From Amycolatopsis pretoriensis (GTDB lineage: Bacteria > Actinomycetota > Actinomycetes > Mycobacteriales > Pseudonocardiaceae), in NCBI RefSeq assembly GCF_900107925.1, contig NZ_FNUJ01000003.1:1029071-1093070 (forward strand): a DNA stretch of 64,000 nucleotides. The letters are read 5' to 3'. Positions 18,867-26,689 of the stretch are shown piece after piece. A program made the translations under genes and the position numbers. Numbering within the stretch: position 1 is the stretch's first letter; the number at the start of each line of letters is the position of its first letter. Under the pieces are notes generated by a model. It did no database searches. It saw only the letters and a list, made by a program, of their open reading frames with translations, and was not told the origin of the DNA.

Positions 18867-18951
18867 GAACCTAGACAAGTGAGACCGACCCGGTCCGGGC
18901 TTCGCGGCTCCGGTACCGAAGTAGGGGAAGTCCACTCACCGGAGGAGCACC

Positions 18952-21900
18952 TTGAGCACGATCATGTTCGCCCGGCGGTCACGCCGCCCGAAGCCGGCTG
19001 CGCCCGCGGCGGAAATAGAGATCCAGGAACCACCGGCCGTACCGGAGGACACCGGTGGCGGCATCAGTTCCGTCCTTATGTACGCCCCGATGGGGCTCGG
19101 CTCCATGGCTATGGTCATGATGTTCGTCCGGCCGGGCTCCGGACCGATGTCCTACATCGGCGGCGGGATGATGGTCCTGTCGACGATCGGGATGCTCATC
19201 ACCCAACTGGTGCGTAGCTCGGTTACTCACAAGCAAAAGCTGCACGGCCACCGGCGTGACTACATCCGGTACCTTTCACAGCTGCGGGAGCGGGTCCGTT
19301 CGTCGCTGGCCGCGCAGCAGCGTGCGGCACGCTGGGTCCACCCCGATCCTCATGCGCTTTGGTCCATCGCACTGGGTTATCGACTTTGGGAACGGCGACC
19401 GGCGCACGACGACTTCGGTGAGGTCAGGATCGGGCAGGGAACCCAGCGTTCGACACTCAAGCTCTCTCCGCCTGACACCAAGCCGATCGAAGACCTCGAA
19501 CCATTATCGGCGCACGCGCTACGCAGGTTCCTCCGCGCTTACACCACACTGCCGGCCGCACCCATCGCGGTGTACCTGCGCGGTTTCGGGCAGATCCAGT
19601 TCAGTGGCGACGACGACTCCGTCCTGGGCATGGTACGAGCGATCCTCGGCCAGTTCGCTACCGCGCACGGACCGGGCGACACACGCATCGTCGTCTGCGC
19701 TTCCGACGAGCACATGGACCGGTGGGACTGGCTGAAGTGGCTACCTCACAACCAGGACCAGGACAGCCGCGACGCGGCCGGCGCCCGCCGTCTGGCCACG
19801 AACGGGCTCGCGGAAGCTGAGCTGCTGCTCGGCGGCCCGGCCTTCACCGGCCGCCCCCGCTTCGAGGCGGACACGCCGATCACCGGATCGGAACCCTTTG
19901 TGATCCTCGTGCTCGACGGCGTCCGGGTACCCCCCGACCACCGGGCCGCCGACGAGGGTTACCGCAACGCCGTGGTCCTCGACGTCTCCGGTTCGCTGCC
20001 CTGGCAGCACCGCAATGGCGCCTTGTTCCTGGAGGTTGACGAGCAGCAGGCCCGGACGGTTTCCTTCGACCGGCTCGGTAAGCCGCAGCCGAAACCGCTG
20101 TGCCGTCCCGATCGACTCAGCGAGATCTCCGCCGCAGCACTGGCCAGGACGATGGCGCGCTACAGAGTGGGCGAGGCCGGTTCGGACGAGCAGGAGCCAA
20201 TGGCCGCCGACTACGATCTCGGCGCGCTGCTCGGCCTCGGTGATGTAGCGACCTTCGAGCCGGCGAAGTACCGGCGCGAGCGGATGAGCAGCAAGCGGCG
20301 CCTGCGCGTGCCGATCGGGATCTCCGGTTCCGGGGTTCCACTGGAGCTGGACATCAAGGAGGCCGCGGAAGACGGCATGGGGCCGCACGGCCTGTGCGTC
20401 GGCGCGACTGGTTCCGGCAAGAGCGAGCTGCTGCGCACCTTGGTGCTGGCGCTGGCGACGACGCATTCATCGGAGGACCTCAATTTCGTCTTGGTCGACT
20501 TCAAAGGCGGTGCCGCCTTCCTCGGGTTCGACCAGCTGCCACACACGTCCGCGGTGATCACCAACCTGGTCGACGAGATCGAGCTCGTCGACCGGATGCA
20601 GGACGCCCTCACCGGGGAGATGAACCGGCGTCAGGAGCATCTGCGTGCCGCGGGCAACTACGCGTCGCGGCGGGACTACGAAGCCGCGAGGGCTCAAGGC
20701 GTTCCGCTGGAGCCGATGCCCGCGCTGTTCATCGTCGTCGACGAGTTCAGCGAGATGCTTTCCAGCAAGCCGGAGTTCATCGACGTCTTCGCGATGATTG
20801 GCCGGCTGGGCCGCAGCCTCGGCGTGCACCTGCTTCTCGCGTCCCAGCGGCTCGACGAAGGCCGTATCCACAAGGTGGAGACGCACCTGTCCTACCGCAT
20901 CGGTCTCCGCACCTTCTCGGCGATGGAGAGCCGCAGCGTGATCGGCGTGCCGGATGCCTACGAACTACCGAACAGCCCCGGTAACGGCTACCTGCGCCCG
21001 GACACCCAGACCTTGGTGCGGTTCAAGGGCGCCTACTCGTCTGCGCCCTACCGGGCGAAACGGCGTCAGCGCGCGACCACTTCGGTCGAGCAGCACGTTG
21101 TGCCGTTCGGTACCCGGTACGTCGAACCGCCTACGGCGGCGGTGGAGCCGGAGCCCGAGCCCGTGGTACCGGAGCCGAACGACAGCACGCTGACCATGCT
21201 CGACGTACTCATCGAGCGGCTTCGCGACGTCGGCCCGCGGGCACACCAGGTGTGGCTGCCCCCGTTGAGGGAGCCGGCCACTCTCGACCAGCTGCTGCCG
21301 CCCCTGGTGGACCACCCAGGGCTAGGCCCGCGACCGGTCGGCGAGCTGCACACCGCGAATCTGACAGTCCCGCTCGGGCTGATCGACCTGCCTGCCCAGC
21401 AACGGCGGGAACTGCTCACCGCTGACCTGGGCGGCGCGCGGGGCAACGTCGCCGTGGTCGGCGGTCCGCAGAGCGGCAAGAGCACGATGCTACGCACGCT
21501 CATCGCTGGGCTCGCGCTGACTCACACCGCCGGAGAGGTGCAGTTCTACTGCCTGGACTTCGGCGGCACGTTGACCGCGCTGGCCGCGTTGCCCCACATG
21601 GGCAGCATCGCGAACCGACTGGACCGTGACCGGGTGACCCGGACGGTCCTGGAGGTGACTACCCTCATGGCGCGGCGAGAAGCGTTGTTCGCCGAGCACA
21701 ACATCGACTCGATGGCAAGCTACCGCCGGGCTCGCGCTCAAGGAAAGTACCTGGATCTCGACCCCTACGGCGACGTGTTCCTAGTCGTCGACGGGTGGTA
21801 CACGATCCGGCAGGACTTCGAGGAAGTCGAAGAGCGGTTCACCGAGCTGGCGGCCCGGGGCCTGACCTTCGGCATCCACCTCGCCATCGCGTCCAACCGG

Positions 21901-22941
21901 TGGTCGGAGATGCGCCCGTGGTTGCGGGACGTGCTGGGCACCCGGTTCGAGCTGAAGCTCGGCGACCCGGTGGACTCGGAGGTGAACAGCCGGTTCGCCG
22001 CGACCGTGCCATCGATCCCTGGCCGGGGGATCACACCGGACCAGCTGCACTTCCTCGCCGCGCTGCCCCGCATCGACGGCTATCCGGGTACGCACGACCT
22101 CGCGGACGCGACGGTGGAGCTGGCCGAGGCCCTCGCGATGCCAGGCGCTCCAGCGGCCCCGAAGGTGCGTCTGCTCCCGAATCAGCTGACGGTGCGGGAT
22201 CTGCCCCCGCCGTTCGCGCCGTCGCCGTCGTCCGAGATGCGGATGGCGCTAGGAGTGGAGGACGTCGAGCTCGGTCCACAGTGGCACGACTTCGATGCCA
22301 CCCCGCACCTGCTCATCTACGGTGACGCCGAAACGGGGAAGACAAACCTGCTGCGGCACATCGCCCGCTCGATCGCCGCCCACCACGGTCCCGACGAAGC
22401 CCGGATCATGTTCGGTGACTTCCAGCGCGAACTACACGATGCCATTCCGCCAGAGCACCAGCTTGAGTACGCCGTTGGCGTGGAGGCGCTGGCCAAGTCC
22501 ATCGCCGGGGCCGCACAAGCGATCGGGAAACGCATTCCTGGTCCGGAGATCAGTCCTGCGCGGCTGCAAAAGCGAGACTGGTGGCAGGGCGGCCGGCTCT
22601 ACATCGTCATCGACGACTTCCAGCTCGCGGAGGGCAGTGGCGACCCTCTGCAGCCGTTGCTTCCGCTGCTGCCGCAGGCTGCGGACATCGGGGTGCACCT
22701 GATCATCGCTCGCAGCACCGCGGGGGCGAGCCGGTCGATGATGAATCCGGCCATCCGGCGGTTGTGGGAACTCGGCACACCGGCCATGTTGCTGTCGTGT
22801 CCGAAGTCGGAGGGGGCGTTCCTCGGCAATCTCAAACCGAGGGTGCTCCCACCGGGACGTGCTCAATTCGTCAACCGCCGCCGGTCGGTGCGCCTGGTCC
22901 AGACCCCTTTGGTTCCCGCGCCCGACGCCGTCACCGAGTGA
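18952..22941 (+). CDS. eccC: T7SS FtsK/SpoIIIE-type ATPase EccC (fused EccCa-EccCb)
   Basis: 1329 residues, TTG start with GGAGGAG 4 bases upstream. Two N-terminal membrane helices (about residues 40-85: SVLMYAPMGLGSMAMVMMFV and YIGGGMMVLSTIGMLI). Three ATPase domains have P-loops at G484-S491 (GATGSGKS), G837-S844 (GGPQSGKS) and G1124-T1131 (GDAETGKT). ATPase 1 has a full Walker B (IVVDE, Asp597-Glu598); ATPases 2 and 3 have weaker forms (VVDGW, VIDDF). EccC powers secretion and its last domains bind WXG substrates. Single-chain architecture as in many non-mycobacterial systems. Confidence 0.97.
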   Translation: MSTIMFARRSRRPKPAAPAAEIEIQEPPAVPEDTGGGISSVLMYAPMGLGSMAMVMMFVRPGSGPMSYIGGGMMVLSTIGMLITQLVRSSVTHKQKLHGHRRDYIRYLSQLRERVRSSLAAQQRAARWVHPDPHALWSIALGYRLWERRPAHDDFGEVRIGQGTQRSTLKLSPPDTKPIEDLEPLSAHALRRFLRAYTTLPAAPIAVYLRGFGQIQFSGDDDSVLGMVRAILGQFATAHGPGDTRIVVCASDEHMDRWDWLKWLPHNQDQDSRDAAGARRLATNGLAEAELLLGGPAFTGRPRFEADTPITGSEPFVILVLDGVRVPPDHRAADEGYRNAVVLDVSGSLPWQHRNGALFLEVDEQQARTVSFDRLGKPQPKPLCRPDRLSEISAAALARTMARYRVGEAGSDEQEPMAADYDLGALLGLGDVATFEPAKYRRERMSSKRRLRVPIGISGSGVPLELDIKEAAEDGMGPHGLCVGATGSGKSELLRTLVLALATTHSSEDLNFVLVDFKGGAAFLGFDQLPHTSAVITNLVDEIELVDRMQDALTGEMNRRQEHLRAAGNYASRRDYEAARAQGVPLEPMPALFIVVDEFSEMLSSKPEFIDVFAMIGRLGRSLGVHLLLASQRLDEGRIHKVETHLSYRIGLRTFSAMESRSVIGVPDAYELPNSPGNGYLRPDTQTLVRFKGAYSSAPYRAKRRQRATTSVEQHVVPFGTRYVEPPTAAVEPEPEPVVPEPNDSTLTMLDVLIERLRDVGPRAHQVWLPPLREPATLDQLLPPLVDHPGLGPRPVGELHTANLTVPLGLIDLPAQQRRELLTADLGGARGNVAVVGGPQSGKSTMLRTLIAGLALTHTAGEVQFYCLDFGGTLTALAALPHMGSIANRLDRDRVTRTVLEVTTLMARREALFAEHNIDSMASYRRARAQGKYLDLDPYGDVFLVVDGWYTIRQDFEEVEERFTELAARGLTFGIHLAIASNRWSEMRPWLRDVLGTRFELKLGDPVDSEVNSRFAATVPSIPGRGITPDQLHFLAALPRIDGYPGTHDLADATVELAEALAMPGAPAAPKVRLLPNQLTVRDLPPPFAPSPSSEMRMALGVEDVELGPQWHDFDATPHLLIYGDAETGKTNLLRHIARSIAAHHGPDEARIMFGDFQRELHDAIPPEHQLEYAVGVEALAKSIAGAAQAIGKRIPGPEISPARLQKRDWWQGGRLYIVIDDFQLAEGSGDPLQPLLPLLPQAADIGVHLIIARSTAGASRSMMNPAIRRLWELGTPAMLLSCPKSEGAFLGNLKPRVLPPGRAQFVNRRRSVRLVQTPLVPAPDAVTE

Positions 22942-22945
22942 TGAC

Positions 22946-22985
22946 GGAGCCGGTGGTCACCGCCGTGACGGTGACCACCGGCTCC
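22946..22985. terminator. Bidirectional terminator between eccC and mycP
   Basis: Perfect 16-bp stem (22946-22961 and 22970-22985, beginning GGAGCCGGTGG) with an 8-base loop, placed 5 bases after the eccC stop and 14 bases beyond the end of convergent mycP. No T-run, common in high-GC actinobacteria. It would serve both strands. Confidence 0.85.
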
Positions 22986-22999
22986 GAAGAGGTGACCGC

Positions 23000-24241
23000 T
23001 CACTTGTCGTGAGTGATCGGGGGAACAATCTCCGCCACCCGAGCGGGCCGCCACGAGCGCCGCCGGGCAGCTGCGGTCAACCGGGAAATCGTCACCACCG
23101 CGAAAATCAGGACGGCCACCAGGAAAACAGCCATGATGGCCAGGACCGGCCCCTGCTCGTCCGGCGCTTTGACGTCGGGCAGTCTGGCCGGCGGCGGGGC
23201 GACCACAGCCCCCTGTCCACTGGCCGTTTCCTCCGGTAGCACGGTGGTGACCGCGGCCAGCGGGTTCACCATCCCCCAGCCGAGCCCGGGATCGGGCAGC
23301 ACGGCGGCCGGATGGTGGGCGGTGGCGGTCAGCCGGTGCTTCACCTGTGCCGCACTCAGCCCGGGCCGATAGGCACGGACGAGCGCAGCCACACCCGCCA
23401 CAAACGGAGCCGAATAGCTGGTTCCGCTGCCGAGCCAGTGCCCAGGACCACCGGGTCCGACGCTTGTCACGTTGACGCCGGGTGCGACCAACGAAAGGAA
23501 CGGCCCGGTCTGGGAGAAGTCCGCCCGCACGCCGGCCTGATCCACCGCGCCCACCGCGATGACCGACGGGTAGGACGCGGGGAAGGTCACTGGATCGCCC
23601 TGCTGGGCGCTGTTCGCCGCTGACGCCACGACGACGACGTCGTGCTCGGCCGCGTACTGGACGGCGGCGGCGAGAGCTGCGTCGGCCGTCGTGGTGCTCG
23701 CCGACATGTTGATCACCTGTGCTCCGGAATCGACGGCCTCGCGGATTCCCAGTGCCATGGCCGCGGGAGTGAGGGCGCCGACCCCTTCTCTCGCGGTGCC
23801 GGTCGCACAGCGAATCGGAAGGATCGACACCTCCGGTGCCACTCCGGCAAAACCGGTACCAGGCGCACTCGAGGCCGCAATGATTCCGGCGAGGAAAGTG
23901 CCGTGCCCATAACAGTCATCGTCGGCGCGGCTACGGAAATTCGTCGTGATGTCGAGTCCTGGCTGCACCCGTCCGGCCAGCTGGGGAATGTGCCCGTCCA
24001 CCCCGGTATCGACCACGGCCACCGTGATCCCGCGGCCCTTGGTCAGTGGCCAAGCGCGCTCCGGTGCGAGCTGCTGCTGCGCCCAGGGGGTCCCGGGCTC
24101 GGTACCTTGCGGTGGTCCCAGGCAGGAGGTCTGATCGCCCGGCAATGACGCCACCGGTCCTTGGGCCCAGGCCGGCGGGGCGCCAAGCAGCACGGTCAGC
24201 AGCACGGCGCCCGCCGTCCCGGACCGCCGCGCACTCTTCAT
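23000..24241 (-). CDS. mycP: Mycosin MycP, T7SS subtilisin-like protease
   Basis: 413 residues. Signal peptide ending at PAWAQ, a Cys-bearing N-terminal segment, then a subtilase domain with the triad Asp78 (VVDTGVDG), His113 (YGHGTFLAG) and Ser275 (GTSYSAPF), and the oxyanion Asn210. A Pro-rich linker and one C-terminal membrane helix (VLAIMAVFLVAVLIFAVV) anchor it outside the cell, as in all mycosins. MycP stabilises the ESX complex and processes substrates. It overlaps the upstream 803-aa gene by ATGA, so it is cotranslated. Confidence 0.95.
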   Translation of the reverse strand: MKSARRSGTAGAVLLTVLLGAPPAWAQGPVASLPGDQTSCLGPPQGTEPGTPWAQQQLAPERAWPLTKGRGITVAVVDTGVDGHIPQLAGRVQPGLDITTNFRSRADDDCYGHGTFLAGIIAASSAPGTGFAGVAPEVSILPIRCATGTAREGVGALTPAAMALGIREAVDSGAQVINMSASTTTADAALAAAVQYAAEHDVVVVASAANSAQQGDPVTFPASYPSVIAVGAVDQAGVRADFSQTGPFLSLVAPGVNVTSVGPGGPGHWLGSGTSYSAPFVAGVAALVRAYRPGLSAAQVKHRLTATAHHPAAVLPDPGLGWGMVNPLAAVTTVLPEETASGQGAVVAPPPARLPDVKAPDEQGPVLAIMAVFLVAVLIFAVVTISRLTAAARRRSWRPARVAEIVPPITHDK

Positions 24242-26649
24242 CGGGACACCGCCATGGCGGACTGTCCCGTCTCGGCCCGGAACTTCAGCATCGAGCCGGT
24301 GAGCCGGGAGACGATCCCGGGGTCATCCACCACACGCAGCTCTGCTTTCCGCCGGCGGGCGAGCACCCGGTCAAGCTTCTCGAGCACGTGGAGGTCGCGT
24401 TCGGTCAGCTCAGCTGTCACGTCCTCGTCTGGAGCCAGTTCGCGGAACAACGCCGCGGTCCTGGGTGCGATCACGCGGTCCACCTCTTCGTCTTCACTGT
24501 CTGCCTCATCGGTGCGTACGGCAAGCGCCTTGAACCGCGCTCCGGCCGCGAAGACCGTTTCGCTGATCGGGCGGCCGACGACTAGCTCGGAGGTGCGCCG
24601 AGCGGTGGCGGGCCAGATCAGCACGTCGAGGTCGGCACCCGGCAGAGTCACGTCGAGTTCCGTGCTGGCGCTGAGGAATCCGGGTTCGACCAGCAGTGAC
24701 CCCGGGGCCGCGCCGTACTCGAGAGAGTCGTCGACCCGGCCCTGTCTGAGCACGGCACGGCGATGGGTCGGCAGCCGACGCAGACCCGAGACAAGACAGG
24801 GGATCTGGCCGTCCACCCCGCTCTTCCGCCCGGCTCGGACAGCATCGTTCAGCTCAGCTCCGCCGGTCTCTCCTGTCCCTAGGTAGAGGCACACCGCGAC
24901 GTAGTCGGCCTTAGCCCCGGACGTACCGCCCTGCTGACGCATCGACGGCCACGCGGCCAGCGCGGCGTTCACGGTCGCGAGCGCCTGGTTGAACGCTTCA
25001 CCCGCCCCGGAAGTGAAGCGGTTCTGCTCGGCGGTCGTGCTGGCGCGGTCCTTCAAGACCACGGGCGCGACCGGCCCTTCGTCCTCAGCCGGTCCAGCTA
25101 CTGCCGGTTCGAGCTCGTGCACGGCCGGTTCCTGTGGTTGCGCAGGCTGCCGAACCGTCGGGGGGGCGGCGGGCTCACGGAGTGACTCCGGCTCGGCCGC
25201 AGGCGGCTCGGCGGAGACCTCTACCGCCGGTCGCCGCCGGGGTTCGGCGACCGTGACGACGGGTGCTCCGGACCAGGCGGTCGTCGGCCTTGCCGACGAG
25301 GAAGATGGATCCGTCGCCGCGACAGCGACCCGAGGAGCGAGCGACGCACTCACCGTCGCCTCGGGCTCACTCGTCGCCGCCGGCGCCGCGGGACGGACCG
25401 GATTTCCCGCGGTCCCCGCCGGACGGCTCGGTGCGGGTGTGGTTCGCACTGGCCGACGAGCTGCCGACGGGCGCTGCGTGGCCAGCCGCTCGAGTGCCGT
25501 GGCGGCCTCCGGGTCGAGTGCACCAGCCACCCGAACTCGCACCGTCGCCCGGCGGTGGGGGTCGAGCCCGCTGAGGAGGTGGTCGGCGGCGACGAGCAAG
25601 GGGATGCCGACAACTTCTCCGGGGCTTCCGAGGACCAAGCTCCAGGCCGCCGGGTCGAACGGTCCGATCTCGGCCGCGAGCTTGCCGTCCTCCCGGCGGA
25701 GCACTAGCCCTGACGGCACCACGTCGGCGAAGACGGCCTCGGTTCCGTGGCCGTGCCGGTAGCTGCGCGGCCCCGCTGTTACCCACCCGGGTGGTGGCGC
25801 GGAGATTTCGAGCACGTGCTGGTCCCCACCACCGGCGGTTTGGCTGAGCAGGGCCTGGAACGGCTGATAGCGGCCGGCCGGGCGGAACCTGAACTCCTGC
25901 CGTGAGCGCAAGGCCAGCTCGGCTAGCCAGGTATGGGCAGCGGCATCCGGAGCCATCACGACGAGCGACGGGCGTGCGTCCCGCATCCGGTTCAGGATCT
26001 CGGCCACGGCGTCCGGCGGCGCCGCCTCGCCCGGTCCGACGACGATCTGGGGAAACCGCGCGTCGGCTGGCACGGCTGACGCGGGGTGCCCGGTGCTCGC
26101 TGGTGCATCCGCCACCCGCCGCACGAGGACTCCGGCCGGAATCGGCTCGACCACCACCGGTCCGGCCGAGATCGGTCGAGCGGGACAGAGGTGCTCCCAC
26201 CTCAGGACCGGGAACCGGACCCCGGCGAGCATCGCTGGGGCGTCCGGAGAGAACCGCCACCAGCCGGTGCCGCCCATGCCGTGCCCGGCAAACGCGGCCG
26301 CTCCCGGCCTGGTCGAGAACCCGCCGTCCGGGGCGTACACGTTCCGGCTGAGCATCCCGGCCAGCCAGGCTGCCCGCGCGGGCGCCGCGGCGAGCCCGGG
26401 CAGGCCGATCCAGAACGAACCAGCGTCACTGTAACGACGCAGCAAATCGGGCAGCGCCTCTACGACCGAGCCGCTCTCGCGGGCAGCTCGGGAGAGCAGC
26501 ACGAACAGCTCACCCGAGCCGCCATCGGACAGTGTCGCCAAGAAACTGTCCCCTTCCTGCGGCTCATCGCGGGCATGGATCAGCACGTGCGCGCCGACCT
26601 GCTCGGCGACCAGCGACGTACCGACCGGCGCTGTCGCGTCCCCACTCAT
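24238..26649 (-). CDS. T7SS-locus protein with ADP-ribosyltransferase-like C-terminus
   Basis: 803 residues from the ATG at 26649 (AGGAG 5 bases before; a GTG lies 2 codons upstream). The N-terminal ~400 residues are alternating strands and helices without a recognised family. A Pro/Ala-rich linker follows (about 400-540). The C-terminal region resembles R-S-E ADP-ribosyltransferases: Arg635 in AVLRQGR, Ser660 in PGFLSAS and Glu697 in ISETVFAAGARFKAL, in the correct order and spacing. It precedes mycP with a 4-base overlap and occupies a position where eccE is often found. A diverged 749-aa paralogue lies at 35.6 kb. Enzymatic activity is inferred only. Confidence 0.6.
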   Translation of the reverse strand: MSGDATAPVGTSLVAEQVGAHVLIHARDEPQEGDSFLATLSDGGSGELFVLLSRAARESGSVVEALPDLLRRYSDAGSFWIGLPGLAAAPARAAWLAGMLSRNVYAPDGGFSTRPGAAAFAGHGMGGTGWWRFSPDAPAMLAGVRFPVLRWEHLCPARPISAGPVVVEPIPAGVLVRRVADAPASTGHPASAVPADARFPQIVVGPGEAAPPDAVAEILNRMRDARPSLVVMAPDAAAHTWLAELALRSRQEFRFRPAGRYQPFQALLSQTAGGGDQHVLEISAPPPGWVTAGPRSYRHGHGTEAVFADVVPSGLVLRREDGKLAAEIGPFDPAAWSLVLGSPGEVVGIPLLVAADHLLSGLDPHRRATVRVRVAGALDPEAATALERLATQRPSAARRPVRTTPAPSRPAGTAGNPVRPAAPAATSEPEATVSASLAPRVAVAATDPSSSSARPTTAWSGAPVVTVAEPRRRPAVEVSAEPPAAEPESLREPAAPPTVRQPAQPQEPAVHELEPAVAGPAEDEGPVAPVVLKDRASTTAEQNRFTSGAGEAFNQALATVNAALAAWPSMRQQGGTSGAKADYVAVCLYLGTGETGGAELNDAVRAGRKSGVDGQIPCLVSGLRRLPTHRRAVLRQGRVDDSLEYGAAPGSLLVEPGFLSASTELDVTLPGADLDVLIWPATARRTSELVVGRPISETVFAAGARFKALAVRTDEADSEDEEVDRVIAPRTAALFRELAPDEDVTAELTERDLHVLEKLDRVLARRRKAELRVVDDPGIVSRLTGSMLKFRAETGQSAMAVSR

Positions 26650-26689
26650 CTTCACTCCTGCCGTCCGCGCTCGCCGATGCTCCCGCTCG

